From Salipiger thiooxidans (GTDB taxonomy: Bacteria; Pseudomonadota; Alphaproteobacteria; Rhodobacterales; Rhodobacteraceae): a stretch of DNA of 64,000 bases. The translations under genes and the position numbers were made by a program. Shown piece by piece: positions 26,516 through 35,762 of the stretch. The notes below the pieces were generated by a model. That model was not told the origin of the DNA, ran no database searches, and saw nothing but the letters and a program-made list of their open reading frames with translations. Position 1 is the stretch's first letter. Each line of letters begins with the position of its first letter. Location of the stretch: NCBI RefSeq assembly GCF_900102075.1, contig NZ_FNAV01000012.1, positions 124,001 to 188,000 on the forward strand. Direction: 5' to 3'.

Positions 26516-26544
26516 AGCCTAACTAGAGCGGGCGCGGGTGTCAA
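26516..26544 (-). promoter_or_regulatory. Sigma-70 promoter of the pdhABC operon
   Basis: On the minus strand, TTGACA (26544-26539) and TAGGCT (26521-26516) are separated by 17 nt. The -35 is consensus and the -10 matches TAnnnT. The predicted start is near 26509, a 34-nt leader. Confidence 0.65.
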
Positions 26545-26651
26545 AGGGCTCGGACCACCTCGGCGGGAAAAATCGCACGCGGCGTCGCCGCGCGTTTGCC
26601 GGGCCCCCGGCCGGGGAGGGGCGAAAACCCTTGCATGGTGGGCGTTCAAGG

Positions 26652-26688
26652 CGCATATCTCGAATCCGGGAATAATTCCCGATATGCG
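26652..26688 (+). promoter_or_regulatory. Candidate operator/promoter of the XRE regulator gene
   Basis: GGGAAT-A-ATTCCC (26668-26680) is a perfect palindrome, and CGCATATC (26652-26659) is repeated inverted as GATATGCG (26681-26688). TTGCAT (26631-26636) and CATATC (26654-26659) at 17-nt spacing could be the promoter. The palindrome would then cover the start site, as in an autoregulated XRE gene. Confidence 0.5.
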
Positions 26689-26698
26689 TTGAGGCCCC

Positions 26699-27253
26699 AT
26701 GTCCGACACCCTCACCTCCCGCCTGTCGCGCCGTCTTGCGCAGTTGCGCGCCGAGCGAGGCCTGACCCTCGACCAGCTCGCGTCGGCCAGCGGCGTCAGC
26801 CGCGCGGCGCTGTCGCGGCTGGAAAAGGCCGAGGTCAGCCCCACCGCCGAGGTGCTGGGCAAGCTCTGTACCGCCTACGGGCTCACCATGTCGCGGCTGC
26901 TGGCGATGGTCGAGGAAAGCGTCACGCCGCTGGTACCCCGGGACGCGCAGGCGGTCTGGCAGGACGCGGGCTTCACCCGCCGGGTGGTCTCGCCCGGCAG
27001 CGCGGCACTCGCGGCGGAGGTGCTGGAGTGCCGGCTCGACCCCGCCACCCGCATCGCCTACGACGCCGCGCCGGTGCCGGGGCTCGAGCATCACCTGGTG
27101 CTGCTCTCGGGGCGGCTTCAGGTCACGCTGGAGGGGCAGCTGCACGATCTGAGGCCCGGCGACGCGCTGCGCTACCGGCTGAGCGGCGGCTCCTGCTTCG
27201 AGACCCCGCCGGACGAGGGCGCACGCTACATGCTCGTGCTGGTGACGCCATGA
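26699..27253 (+). CDS. XRE-family transcriptional regulator with C-terminal cupin domain
   Basis: 184 residues, ATG 26699. An N-terminal helix-turn-helix (residues 6-60) reads LSRRLAQLRAERGLTLDQLASASGVSRAALSRLEKAEVSPTAEVLGKLC, a textbook Cro/C1 type. A small beta-barrel (cupin-like) sensor domain follows: YDAAPVPGLEHHLVLLSGRLQVTLEGQLHDLRPGDALRYRLSGGSCFETP. Such HTH-cupin proteins sense small ligands and often control the next gene, here a GNAT gene overlapping by 4 nt. A palindrome sits just upstream and suggests autoregulation. Ligand unknown. Confidence 0.92.
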   Translation: MSDTLTSRLSRRLAQLRAERGLTLDQLASASGVSRAALSRLEKAEVSPTAEVLGKLCTAYGLTMSRLLAMVEESVTPLVPRDAQAVWQDAGFTRRVVSPGSAALAAEVLECRLDPATRIAYDAAPVPGLEHHLVLLSGRLQVTLEGQLHDLRPGDALRYRLSGGSCFETPPDEGARYMLVLVTP

Positions 27254-27777
27254 GCCTCGTGATCCGCGAGCTGGGCCCGGACGAGGCCGAGGCGCTTGCC
27301 GCCGAGCTGGGCGCGCTCTTGCGCAACTGTGTCGAAGACGGCGCCAGCGTGGGCTTCGTGATGCCCTTCACCCAGGCCGAGGCCGAGGCGTTCTGGACCG
27401 CGAGCGTGTTTCCCTCGCTGCGCCGGGGGGGCCGGGTGCTCTGGGCTGCCTTCGAGGGCGGGGTGCTGGTGGGCACCGTGCAGCTGGCGCTCGAGATGAT
27501 GCCGAACCAGGTTCACCGCGCCGAGGTCTCGAAGATGCTCGTCGCCCCCGCCCACCGCCGCCGCGGCCACGCGCGGGCCCTGATGTCCGCACTCCTCGCC
27601 CGCGCTACCGTGGAAGGGCGCAGCCTCGTCACCCTCGACACCCGCAGCGGCGACGCGGCGCAGCTCCTCTATGCCAGCCTCGGCTTCGAGGTGGCGGGCG
27701 AGATCCCCGGCTTCGCCCTCGCCCCCGAGGGCAGCGACCGGCGGGACGCCACCACCTACATGTATCGTCTGGGCTGA
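27250..27777 (+). CDS. GNAT family N-acetyltransferase coupled to the XRE regulator
   Basis: 175 residues. ATG 27250 overlaps the regulator stop in an ATGA. The GNAT core is visible: LVIRELGPDEAEALAAELGALL at the start, then LVGTVQLALEMMPNQVHRAEVSKMLVAPAHRRRGHARALMSALL. The V-A-P-A-H-R-R-R-G-H acetyl-CoA loop is followed by LLYASLGFEVAGEIPGFAL. The TVQLALEMMPNQVHRAEV segment resembles acetyltransferases acting on antibiotics or small amines, but the substrate is not readable. Overlap and shared regulation with the XRE/cupin gene suggest a ligand-inducible detoxification pair; this is inference. Confidence 0.9.
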   Translation: MSLVIRELGPDEAEALAAELGALLRNCVEDGASVGFVMPFTQAEAEAFWTASVFPSLRRGGRVLWAAFEGGVLVGTVQLALEMMPNQVHRAEVSKMLVAPAHRRRGHARALMSALLARATVEGRSLVTLDTRSGDAAQLLYASLGFEVAGEIPGFALAPEGSDRRDATTYMYRLG

Positions 27778-27810
27778 GCGCCTGACGTTGCGCCCGTGGC
27801 GGGCGGTGCA

Positions 27811-28124
27811 GGGGGCGCTGCCCCCGTCCCTGCGGGACTCCCCCGGAGTTTGTCTGGCAAGATGAAGGGTGGGGTTTGTGGTGTGGTTTCGGGGCGTGGA
27901 TCGGGGGGAGTGTGTGTTGGGAGGTTAGCAGGGGGCGCTGCCCCCTCGGCGCGGTGCGCCTCACCCCCGGAGTTTATCTGGCAAGATGAAGGGGAGGGGC
28001 TGCCCTGGTGTTGGGGATCGCGAGGGGCGCGCGGACGGGTCGGTTTGGGCGGGGGCGCTGCCCCCCGCGGTGCGTGCGCGCCTCACCCCCGGAGTTTGCT
28101 GGCCAAGATGAAAGAGAGGGGCTG
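27811..28124. repeat. Three-copy intergenic repeat with a 120-bp period
   Basis: The 453-nt gap 27778-28230 contains no gene. GGGGGCGCTGCCCCC occurs at 27811, 27931 and 28051, exactly 120 nt apart. Each copy is followed 14-20 nt later by a second block, CCCCCGGAGTTT then a variable 4-5 nt, GGC-AAGATGAA and a purine tail (27840-27869, 27964-28002, 28086-28124). Between the blocks the copies diverge. The first block is a self-complementary 15-mer able to form a hairpin. Similar gene-end elements are common in roseobacter genomes as I recall them, but I could not check this. Confidence 0.8.
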
Positions 28125-28176
28125 TGCCTGGGGTGGGGAGGTGCGGGAGGTTTGAGGTCGGGGCTGGAATGGGAAA

Positions 28177-28206
28177 CGCCCGGGCTGTGGGGCCCGGGCG
28201 GTGTTT
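28177..28206. terminator. Terminator-like hairpin between the repeat array and gatB
   Basis: A perfect 9-bp stem, CGCCCGGGC (28177-28185) with GCCCGGGCG (28192-28200), 6-nt loop, followed on the plus strand by GTGTTTTG and on the minus strand by TTTCCC. It probably ends gatB transcription (minus strand, stop at 28231) and any rightward read-through. Confidence 0.7.
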
Positions 28207-28230
28207 TGTTGGGATAATGGATCGGGAGGC

Positions 28231-29745
28231 TCAGAGGCCGAGGCGGGCGGCGACGATCTCGTTCACGGCCTTGGGGTTGGCCTTGCCGCCGGTGGCCTTC
28301 ATCACCTGGCCCACGAACCAGCCCGCGAGCTTGGGGTTCTGCTTGGCCTTCTCGACCTGCGCCGGGTTGGCGGCGATGATCTCGTCCACCGCGGTCTCGA
28401 TGGCGCCGGTGTCGGTCACCTGCTTCATGCCGCGCTCTTCGACGATCTTCTCGGGGTCGCCACCCTCGGTGTAGACGATCTCGAACAGGTCCTTGGCGAT
28501 CTTGCCCGAGATGGCGTCCGAGGTGATCAGGCGGATGATGCCCGCGAGCTGCGTCGGCGTGACCGGGCTGTCCTCGATCGAGTGGTCTTCCTTCTTGAGG
28601 CGGCCGAAGAGCTCGTTGATGACCCAGTTGGCGGCCAGCTTGCCGTCGCCCGCATCGCCCGCGACCTGCTCGAAATAGGCGGCGTTCGCCACTTCGGCGG
28701 TCAGCACGCCCGCGTCGTATTCCGACAGGCCGAACTCGGTGACGAAGCGCGCCTTCTTGGCGTCGGGCAGCTCGGGCAGGGAGGCGGCGATGTCGTCCAC
28801 CCAAGCCTGCTCGATCTCGAGCGGCAGCAGGTCGGGGTCGGGGAAGTAGCGGTAGTCGTGCGCCTCTTCCTTGGAGCGCATCGAGCGCGTCTCGCCCTTG
28901 TCCGGATCGTAGAGACGGGTTTCCTGGTCGATGGAGCCGCCGGCCTCGAGGATGGCGATCTGGCGCTTCGCCTCGTAGTCGATGGCCTGCTGGATGAAGC
29001 GCATCGAGTTCATGTTCTTGATCTCGCAGCGGGTGCCGAGATGGCCGAAGTCCTGCGTCTCCTGGTAGCGCTCGTAGGCGCCGGGCAGGCAGACCGAGAC
29101 GTTCACGTCGGCGCGCAGGTTGCCGTTCTGCATGTTGCCGTCGCAGGTGCCGAGATAGCGCAGGATCTGGCGCAGCTTGCCGACATAGGCGGCGGCCTCT
29201 TCGGGGCCGCGGATGTCGGGGCGCGAGACGATCTCCATCAGCGCCACGCCGGTGCGGTTGAGATCGACGAAGGACATGTTCGGATCCATGTCGTGGATCG
29301 ACTTGCCGGCGTCCTGCTCGATGTGGATGCGCTCGATGCGCACCAGCCGCGCGATGCCTGGCTCCATGTCCACCAGCACCTCGCCCTCGCCCACGATCGG
29401 GTGATAGAGCTGGCTGATCTGGTAGCCCTGTGGAAGGTCCGGGTAGAAGTAGTTCTTGCGGTCGAATGCGGATTTCAGGTTGATCTGCGCCTTCAGGCCC
29501 AGCCCGGTGCGCACCGCCTGCTCGACGCAGTACTCGTTGATGACCGGCAGCATGCCGGGCATGGCCGCGTCCACGAAGGACACGTTGGAGTTCGGCTCGG
29601 CGCCGAACCGGGTCGAGGCGCCGGAAAACAGCTTGGCCTGGGACGAGACCTGGGCATGGATCTCCATCCCGATCACCAGTTCCCAGTCGTGTTTGGCCCC
29701 GGCAATGACCTTGGGTTTGGGGGCCTCGTAGCTCAGGTCAAGCAT
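28231..29745 (-). CDS. gatB: Aspartyl/glutamyl-tRNA(Asn/Gln) amidotransferase subunit B
   Basis: 504 residues. It starts [43 protein letters not shown], with the family signature [26 protein letters not shown] and [17 protein letters not shown] are diagnostic, and [24 protein letters not shown] completes the kinase-like domain. The C-terminal YqeY-like helical tail follows from about residue 400. With GatA and GatC it converts Glu-tRNA(Gln) to Gln-tRNA(Gln). The start overlaps by 13 nt the end of the upstream unknown gene, so the two are co-transcribed. Confidence 0.97.
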   Translation of the reverse strand: MLDLSYEAPKPKVIAGAKHDWELVIGMEIHAQVSSQAKLFSGASTRFGAEPNSNVSFVDAAMPGMLPVINEYCVEQAVRTGLGLKAQINLKSAFDRKNYFYPDLPQGYQISQLYHPIVGEGEVLVDMEPGIARLVRIERIHIEQDAGKSIHDMDPNMSFVDLNRTGVALMEIVSRPDIRGPEEAAAYVGKLRQILRYLGTCDGNMQNGNLRADVNVSVCLPGAYERYQETQDFGHLGTRCEIKNMNSMRFIQQAIDYEAKRQIAILEAGGSIDQETRLYDPDKGETRSMRSKEEAHDYRYFPDPDLLPLEIEQAWVDDIAASLPELPDAKKARFVTEFGLSEYDAGVLTAEVANAAYFEQVAGDAGDGKLAANWVINELFGRLKKEDHSIEDSPVTPTQLAGIIRLITSDAISGKIAKDLFEIVYTEGGDPEKIVEERGMKQVTDTGAIETAVDEIIAANPAQVEKAKQNPKLAGWFVGQVMKATGGKANPKAVNEIVAARLGL

Positions 29746-31127
29746 GGCGTATCCTCGTCTCGCTGATCGCGACGGGGATACGCCAGAGCGGAACAGGGGG
29801 CAAGGGTGCAGGAGGAACAGGGCGTGGGGGTGAGGGCGATCCCCGCCTCGGAGAAGCGGACCTGCCGTCCAAGGCGCAACTGATGGGCGAAATGCTCCGC
29901 CAGCGCCGAGAGCGCGCGCGACTTGCCGCGGCGCAGGCGCTCGCCGGCGTCAACGCTGCCGGGGATGGGCCGGGCGCGGGCCCAGAGGTCGGGGTGGATC
30001 TCGCGCAGGTGGTTGTGGACGATCCAGCCGAAGCAGCCGGCGATGCGCGCCTGCGCCGAGCGCGGCGCCGCGGCGCCCGAAAGCGAGAGGCCGCAGAAGG
30101 CGGCGAGCTGGTTGGCCATGTGCTGGTCGGGGCGGCGCGCGAGGATGTCGTGCAGCGCCTCGGCGAAAAGCTCGCCGTCGACCGCCGCGAAGGCGCCGGC
30201 CTCGCCGCTGGCCAGCGCGTCGAACCAGACCCAGGCGTAGGCGCCGCTGCCCCAGAGGTCGGCGGTGCGCCCGGCGGTGCGGCGCGCCTCGTGGTCGAGT
30301 CGGTCCCAGTTGCCGAAGCGCGAGGGCCGCAGGTCGCGCCCCAGCGCGCGCATGTGGTCGGGGCAGGCCGGGTCGAGGTCGATGAGGTCCTCGTAATCGT
30401 CGATCACCCGCGCCTCGGGGCGGGGCTCGAGCTCGAGCAGGGCGCAGCGCACGGCGGCAAGCGCGGGCGAGTCGCATTCCAGCGGATCGAAGCGCGCCAC
30501 CAGCCGCTGTGCCGCCTCGAGATGCTGGGCGCGGGCGTCGCGGCGCAGGGCGCCGGGCACGGGGGCGCCGGGGCGTCCGGCCCAGCCGCGCGCCACCGCG
30601 AGATGCGCCAGCGCCGGCACCAGCGCCAGCCACGGGTCGCGCTCGACGTGGTCGATGGCGTCGCGCAGGGCGAAGAGGCTGGCGCGGGCGGCGGTGGGAT
30701 CGTTGCGCCCGGCCGCGGCCAGCGCGCTTTCCACCGCGTCGGAATGCGCGCCCTCGGCCAGCAGCCGCGCCACCGGGGTGCCGCCCAAGGTGGCGGCGCG
30801 ATCGATGTCGGCCTCGCGCAGGCCGCGGGCCAGCGTCTCCCAGTCGTCCTGCCGGGCGAGGAAGCGGCCCTGCGTGCGCAGCCTCCCGCGCTCGGCGGAC
30901 TCGGGCGGGCTGTCGCGGAAGGGGATGTCGATCTGCCGGGGGTGACGGCCATCGCGACAGGCCTCGGGAAGCTCCTCGTCGGCGGGGACGGGGCGGGGCT
31001 GGGGACGGGCGGCCGAGCGGGGGCGGGCACGCCATCCGGCCAGCTGCGCAGAGAGCGCGCGGACGGCCGGAAGTACCGATGGAAGTACGGACGGACGTAC
31101 GGTGGAGGGCTTGTCGGAGTTGATCAT
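29733..31127 (-). CDS. Conserved hypothetical protein, alpha-helical, overlapping gatB
   Basis: 464 residues from ATG 31127 ([12 protein letters not shown]); an in-frame ATG at 31199 would add 24. Neither has a clear ribosome site. The N-terminus is proline- and arginine-rich. The body is helical with TPR-like alternation ([58 protein letters not shown]). It continues with [33 protein letters not shown] and ends in a cysteine cluster ([12 protein letters not shown]). I do not recognise the family. Its 3' end overlaps gatB by 13 nt, indicating translational coupling. Confidence 0.75.
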   Translation of the reverse strand: MINSDKPSTVRPSVLPSVLPAVRALSAQLAGWRARPRSAARPQPRPVPADEELPEACRDGRHPRQIDIPFRDSPPESAERGRLRTQGRFLARQDDWETLARGLREADIDRAATLGGTPVARLLAEGAHSDAVESALAAAGRNDPTAARASLFALRDAIDHVERDPWLALVPALAHLAVARGWAGRPGAPVPGALRRDARAQHLEAAQRLVARFDPLECDSPALAAVRCALLELEPRPEARVIDDYEDLIDLDPACPDHMRALGRDLRPSRFGNWDRLDHEARRTAGRTADLWGSGAYAWVWFDALASGEAGAFAAVDGELFAEALHDILARRPDQHMANQLAAFCGLSLSGAAAPRSAQARIAGCFGWIVHNHLREIHPDLWARARPIPGSVDAGERLRRGKSRALSALAEHFAHQLRLGRQVRFSEAGIALTPTPCSSCTLAPCSALAYPRRDQRDEDTPCLT

Positions 31128-31330
31128 GGCCACGAAACTGACCGTGGATTCGGGCACCTTGAGGGCGGGCTCGCGAACAAGCGGCGGCAATCCGCCCATG
31201 GCCGCAGGGGGCTCGCCTTATTGAGTCCCAATGGGTTAACGCAGGTTCCTGCGGAGAGGTTCCCGGGTCGGCCGATTTCGCAGGCGCAGAAAACTTTACC
31301 GGAAAGCGCCCGTATGGCATGGGTTCAGCC

Positions 31331-32182
31331 ATGCTGCCACGTCTGTTTTCCATACTGGCGGCGCTGCTGATCGCAAGCGCTGCACATTCGGACCCGCTTC
31401 CGTTTCCGCTTCCCCCGACCGAGTCGGTGCACGCGGTGTCTTCCTCGGTGCGCCCGCTCGCCCGCCGGACGACCATCCCCGAAGCCCGCTGGGGCACCAA
31501 GGGCGGGCGCAACACCTGGTCGCTCGCGGCGCTCTCGGCGCTGCGCGGGCCGGCGAGCCGGCTGCCCGAGATCGTTCCCGACGACATCGCGACCTGGTGC
31601 CCGGCCTACCCGAGCGCCGGCCGCGAGGACCGCGAGGCGTTCTGGCTTGGGCTGGTCTCGGCGCTGGCCAAACACGAGAGCACCTATCGCCCCACCGCGG
31701 TGGGCGGCGGCGGGCTCTGGTACGGGCTGCTGCAGATCCTGCCCTCGACCGCGCGGCTCTACGGCTGCCAGGCGGGCAGCGGCGACGCGCTCAAGGATCC
31801 GCGCCTGAACCTTGCCTGCGGGCTGCGCATCATGGCCAAGACCGTGTCGCGTGACCGCGTGGTGAGCCGCAACATGCGCGGCGTGGCCGCCGACTGGGGC
31901 CCGTTCCACAGCCGCACCAAGCGCGAGGATATGATCGCATGGACCCGCGCGCAGCCCTATTGCGCCGGCCTGCCGCGCTCGCTGAAGCCGGTTGCCCGGC
32001 CCGACGCCTGGGGCGCGCCCGCCGTCATGGCCTCGGCCGAGCTGCCGCAGTCGGACATGGTCATTGCGCTGAGCGAGAACGGCACCATCCTGCGCCCGGT
32101 CGACCACTCGGCCGAGCCTGTGATCGCCACCTCGGGCCACGACCACCGTGCGCCCGCCGGGGCCTACAGCCGGTTCGAATGA
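31331..32182 (+). CDS. Exported lytic transglycosylase (SLT domain)
   Basis: 283 residues from ATG 31331; ATG 31319 is a less likely alternative. A signal peptide (MLPRLFSILAALLIASAAHS, cut near residue 20) sends it to the periplasm. The SLT catalytic core is seen in FWLGLVSALAKHESTYRPTAVGGGGLWYGLLQILPSTARLYGC, where the glutamate of KHES is the expected acid and GLLQILPSTA the lysozyme-like loop. DPRLNLACGLRIM follows. It cleaves peptidoglycan glycan strands. The 50-residue C-terminal tail has no known motif. Terminator at 32255-32280. Confidence 0.9.
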   Translation: MLPRLFSILAALLIASAAHSDPLPFPLPPTESVHAVSSSVRPLARRTTIPEARWGTKGGRNTWSLAALSALRGPASRLPEIVPDDIATWCPAYPSAGREDREAFWLGLVSALAKHESTYRPTAVGGGGLWYGLLQILPSTARLYGCQAGSGDALKDPRLNLACGLRIMAKTVSRDRVVSRNMRGVAADWGPFHSRTKREDMIAWTRAQPYCAGLPRSLKPVARPDAWGAPAVMASAELPQSDMVIALSENGTILRPVDHSAEPVIATSGHDHRAPAGAYSRFE

Positions 32183-32254
32183 GCCGGGGCTGAGGTTCCG
32201 CCGGGCGCCCTCAGGCCCGGTCTGCAAGACGATACCGGACGCCACTCACGGAGC

Positions 32255-32285
32255 GCCGGGGGCCCAGCCCCCGGCGTTTTTCTTT
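32255..32285 (+). terminator. Intrinsic terminator after the transglycosylase gene
   Basis: GCCGGGGGC (32255-32263) pairs with GCCCCCGGC (32267-32275) around a 3-nt loop, followed by G-TTTT-TCTTT. It separates the convergent transglycosylase and pepN genes. Confidence 0.9.
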
Positions 32286-32295
32286 GGTGCCGGGT

Positions 32296-34845
32296 TCAGC
32301 CCAGCAGGCGGGTGACCATCTCGGTCACGTCCCGCGACAGGCCGGGCCGGGCGGCGATGCGCTCGAGCGCGGCCTTCATCAGCGCCTGCCGGTCGGCGTC
32401 GTAGCGCTTCCACGTCTGGAAGACCGAGCACATGCGGGCGGTGGTCTGCGGGTTCTTCTCGTCGAGCTTGATGAGCCAGTCGGCAAGGAACCGGTAGCCG
32501 CTGCCGTCCCTGGCGTGGAAACCCGCGTGGTTCATCGCCAGAGAGCCCATCACCGCGCGGAAGCGATTGGGGTTCTTCCAGTCGAAATCGGCCCGCTCGG
32601 TGAGCGCGGCGGCACGGGCGACGGCCTTTTCCGGTGCGGTGGCGGCGACCTGCAGCGCGAACCACTTGTCCATCACCAGCCGGTCGTCCTTCCACTGCGC
32701 CTCGAAGGCGGCAAGGGCGGCATCCTCGGCCCCGGCGGTGATCAGGCAGGAGAGCGCGCTCAGCTGCATGGTCATGTTGTCGGCGGCGTCGTACTGCGCC
32801 TGCGCCGCCTTGCCGCCATCGAGCCGGGTCTGCAGCGACAGCACCGCGTTGCCGAGCGTGCGCTTGCCGGACTGTTCGGCGTCGGGCGCGTAGGGGGCAT
32901 CGACCTGCGCCTCGGCCATCAGCTCGGGCAGCAGCGCCGACCAGCGCGTCGCCATGGCGTCGCGCAGGGTCTCGGTGGCGGCATAGATCGCGTCGGGATC
33001 CGGGGTCACACCACGGGCGTGCAGCATCTGCGCCAGCTCCGCCTGCGTCGGCAGCGCCAGCATCAGCGCCCGGAACGCCGGGTCGAGCGTCGTGTCGCGC
33101 AGCACCTGCTCAAGCGCGTCGATCCATGCCAGATCCGGCCCCGCGCCCTCGGTGATCATCGCCAGGAGACAGGCCCGGGCCAGATCGCGGCTCGCTTCCC
33201 AGCGGTTGAAGGCGTCGGTGTCATGGGCCAGCAGGAAGCTCTTTTCCTCGGCCGTGCTTTCGCGCATCAGCACCACCGGCGCCGAGAAGCCGCGCAGGAT
33301 CGACGGTACGGGCTTCGCGTTCAGCCCCTCGAAGGTGAAGCTCTGGGTGGCCTCGGTCATCTCGAGCATGGTTGTCGGGACCACCTCGTCGCCATTGGGG
33401 TTCAGCAGGCCCACGGCGATCGGCAGCACCTGCGGCGCCTTCTCGGGCTGGCCGGGGGTGGGGGGCGTCTCCTGCGTGAAGGTCAGCGTGTAGGTGCCAT
33501 CGGTGTAGTCGTCGCTGACCTTGAGATGCGGCGTGCCCGACTGCGAGTACCAGCGCTTGAACTGGGTGAGATCGCGGCCGGTGGAATCCTCGAAGACCTT
33601 CAGCCAGTCCTCGATGGTGCAGGCCTGACCGTCGTGCCGTTCGAAATAGAGGTCGAGCGCCTTGCCATAGGCCTCGGCCCCGACCAGACGGCGCAGCATC
33701 CCGATCACCTCGGCGCCCTTCTCGTAGACCGTGGCGGTGTAGAAGTTGTTGATCTCCTGGAAGCTCTCGGGCCGCACCGGGTGCGACAGCGGACCCTGGT
33801 CCTCGGGGAACTGGCGGGCGCGCAGGTCGATCACGTCCGAGATCCGCTTCACCTCGGCCGAGCGCATGTCCGAGGTGAACTGGCTGTCGCGGAACACCGT
33901 CAGCCCTTCCTTCAGGCAGAGCTGGAACCAGTCGCGGCAGGTGATGCGGTTGCCGGTCCAGTTGTGGAAATACTCGTGTGCGATGATCGCCTCGATGCGC
34001 TCGAAATTGGCGTCGGTCGAGGTCTCGGGCGACGCCAGAACGCAGGAGCTGTTGAAGACGTTGAGCCCCTTGTTCTCCATCGCGCCCATGTTGAAGTCGT
34101 CGACGGCCACGATATTGAAGATGTCGAGATCGTATTCCCGGCCGTAGACCTCTTCGTCCCAGCGCATGGAATCCTTCAGCGCCTGCATGCCGAAGGCGCA
34201 TTTGCCCTCGTCGCCGGGGCGCACGTAGATGTTCAGCTCGACCTCGCGGCCGGACATGGTGGTGAAGCTGCCCGGGTGGTTCAGCAGCTCGCCCGCCACC
34301 AGCGCGAAGAGATAGGCGGGCTTGGGCCACGGATCGTGCCACTCGGCCCAGCCCTCGCCCTGCGCCACCGGGTTGCCGTTCGACAGCTTGACGGGCTCGT
34401 CGCCCTCGATGCGCACGGTGAAGACCGACATCACGTCGGGGCGGTCGGGGTAGTAGGTGATCTTGCGGAAGCCCTCGGCCTCGCATTGCGTGCAGTACAT
34501 GCCGTTCGACATGTAGAGCCCCTCGAGCGCGGTGTTGGCGGCGGGGGCGATCTCGACCTCGCTCTCCCACAGGAAGCCGCCCTCGGGCACGTCGCATTCG
34601 AGCCCCTCGGCGGTCAGCACCGGCGTGACCTCGGTGCCGTCGATGCTGGCCCGGATCAGCCGCAGGTCCTCGCCATGCAGGAAGAAGCGCTGCGCGGGGG
34701 CGTCCGGGTTGGGCTCGAAGCGGATGCGCGAGCGGACGCGGGTCGCGTCGGGCGACAGCGCCACCGTGAGGTGCACGTCGGCCACCTGCCAGCCGAAGGG
34801 GGTGTAATCCTTGAGATAGATGGTCTGGGGGCTTGCGTCTTTCAT
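32296..34845 (-). CDS. pepN: Aminopeptidase N
   Basis: 849 residues from ATG 34845; the open frame continues 56 codons upstream but those residues are low complexity. M1-family zinc aminopeptidase releasing N-terminal residues in the cytoplasm. The substrate-recognition motif GAMEN is at 254-258, the zinc site HEYFH at 290-294, and the second glutamate lies in KEGLTVFRDSQF near 312. The N-terminal KDYTPFGWQVADVHLTVAL, the C-terminal helical DUF3458-type domains and the overall length all fit the E. coli PepN subfamily. Confidence 0.96.
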   Translation of the reverse strand: MKDASPQTIYLKDYTPFGWQVADVHLTVALSPDATRVRSRIRFEPNPDAPAQRFFLHGEDLRLIRASIDGTEVTPVLTAEGLECDVPEGGFLWESEVEIAPAANTALEGLYMSNGMYCTQCEAEGFRKITYYPDRPDVMSVFTVRIEGDEPVKLSNGNPVAQGEGWAEWHDPWPKPAYLFALVAGELLNHPGSFTTMSGREVELNIYVRPGDEGKCAFGMQALKDSMRWDEEVYGREYDLDIFNIVAVDDFNMGAMENKGLNVFNSSCVLASPETSTDANFERIEAIIAHEYFHNWTGNRITCRDWFQLCLKEGLTVFRDSQFTSDMRSAEVKRISDVIDLRARQFPEDQGPLSHPVRPESFQEINNFYTATVYEKGAEVIGMLRRLVGAEAYGKALDLYFERHDGQACTIEDWLKVFEDSTGRDLTQFKRWYSQSGTPHLKVSDDYTDGTYTLTFTQETPPTPGQPEKAPQVLPIAVGLLNPNGDEVVPTTMLEMTEATQSFTFEGLNAKPVPSILRGFSAPVVLMRESTAEEKSFLLAHDTDAFNRWEASRDLARACLLAMITEGAGPDLAWIDALEQVLRDTTLDPAFRALMLALPTQAELAQMLHARGVTPDPDAIYAATETLRDAMATRWSALLPELMAEAQVDAPYAPDAEQSGKRTLGNAVLSLQTRLDGGKAAQAQYDAADNMTMQLSALSCLITAGAEDAALAAFEAQWKDDRLVMDKWFALQVAATAPEKAVARAAALTERADFDWKNPNRFRAVMGSLAMNHAGFHARDGSGYRFLADWLIKLDEKNPQTTARMCSVFQTWKRYDADRQALMKAALERIAARPGLSRDVTEMVTRLLG

Positions 34846-35078
34846 GCTCTCTCTCTCGTCCTCTCGCTGCGCGGGCCCGGGACCCGCGCCGTTTGGCCAA
34901 GTGTTAGGCCCAGCGGGGGCGGGCGGCAACCGCGCCGCCGGAATTTCCCTGAAGGCCCCTTTGGCCGGGGGCGTCGCCGCGCCGGGGCGGCCTGTCGCGA
35001 GGCCACGGTTCACAATGTGTTCTTTACCTCGCGCCGCTCCTCCGGCAGTCTTCGCCCGAGCCGTACGCGGAGAGCCCC

Positions 35079-35747
35079 ATGCGCCGTTTCGAAGAGATCC
35101 TCGCCATCGCCATCGACCGCAAGGGCAGCCGCGAGGCGGTGCTGGGCGATGCCCCGGTGCCCCGCTCTGCCGACGAGATCGCCGCCATCCCCGACGACCG
35201 CTGGCTCGCGGGCATGGCGCGCGGCATCTTCCAGGCAGGCATCAGCTGGACCGTGGTCGAAAGCAAGTGGCCCGGCATCGAAGAGGCCTTCCACGGCTTC
35301 GACACCGGGCGCTGCGCGATGATGTCGGACGACTGGTTCGACGCGCTGCTGGGCGACCGGCGGGTGATCCGCTCGGGTCCCAAGATCGCCGCCATCCGCG
35401 ACAACGCCGTCTTCATCCGCGAGACCGCCGCCGCCTCGGGCAGCTTCGGGCGGCGGGTTGGGGACTGGCCGGCGGGCGATTTCATCGGCCTGCTCGACTG
35501 GCTCAAGCGCGAGGGCGCGCGGCTCGGTGGCAACACCGGCGCCTACCTGCTGCGCGGCATGGGCAAGGACGGCTTCCTGCTGAGCCGCGACGTGGTCGCC
35601 CGCCTCGTGGCCGAGGGGGTGATCGACAAGGCCCCGGGCTCGCGCAAGGCCATGGTGCCGGTGCAGGAGGCCTTCGACCGCTGGGCGGCGGAAAGCGGCG
35701 AGAGCTTCACCACCATCAGCCGGGTGCTGGCGCGCAGCATCGGCTGA
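35079..35747 (+). CDS. DNA-3-methyladenine glycosylase I family protein
   Basis: 222 residues, ATG 35079. The Tag-type pattern is present but divergent: MRRFEEILAIAIDRKGSREAVL, DDRWLAGMARGIFQAGISWTVVESKWPGIEEAFHGFD, IRSGPKIAAIRDNAVFIRE and LLDWLKREGARLGGNTGAYLLRGMGKDGFLLSRDVVARLV. The NxxK-like block I-R-S-G-P-K-I-A-A-I-R-D-N is characteristic of the family. It excises alkylated adenine in base excision repair. Some relatives lack demonstrated activity, so substrate is by family only. Single gene, divergent from pepN. Confidence 0.87.
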   Translation: MRRFEEILAIAIDRKGSREAVLGDAPVPRSADEIAAIPDDRWLAGMARGIFQAGISWTVVESKWPGIEEAFHGFDTGRCAMMSDDWFDALLGDRRVIRSGPKIAAIRDNAVFIRETAAASGSFGRRVGDWPAGDFIGLLDWLKREGARLGGNTGAYLLRGMGKDGFLLSRDVVARLVAEGVIDKAPGSRKAMVPVQEAFDRWAAESGESFTTISRVLARSIG

Positions 35748-35762
35748 GCCGCCCGGCCTGCG

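Noticed and set aside
27811-28124. CRISPR array
   Set aside because: Only three units, 120-nt spacing, repeats in two blocks with variable filler, no cas genes nearby.
32284-35322. Plus-strand open frame of about 1000 codons opposite pepN
   Set aside because: Antisense shadow of pepN; composition typical of an artefact.
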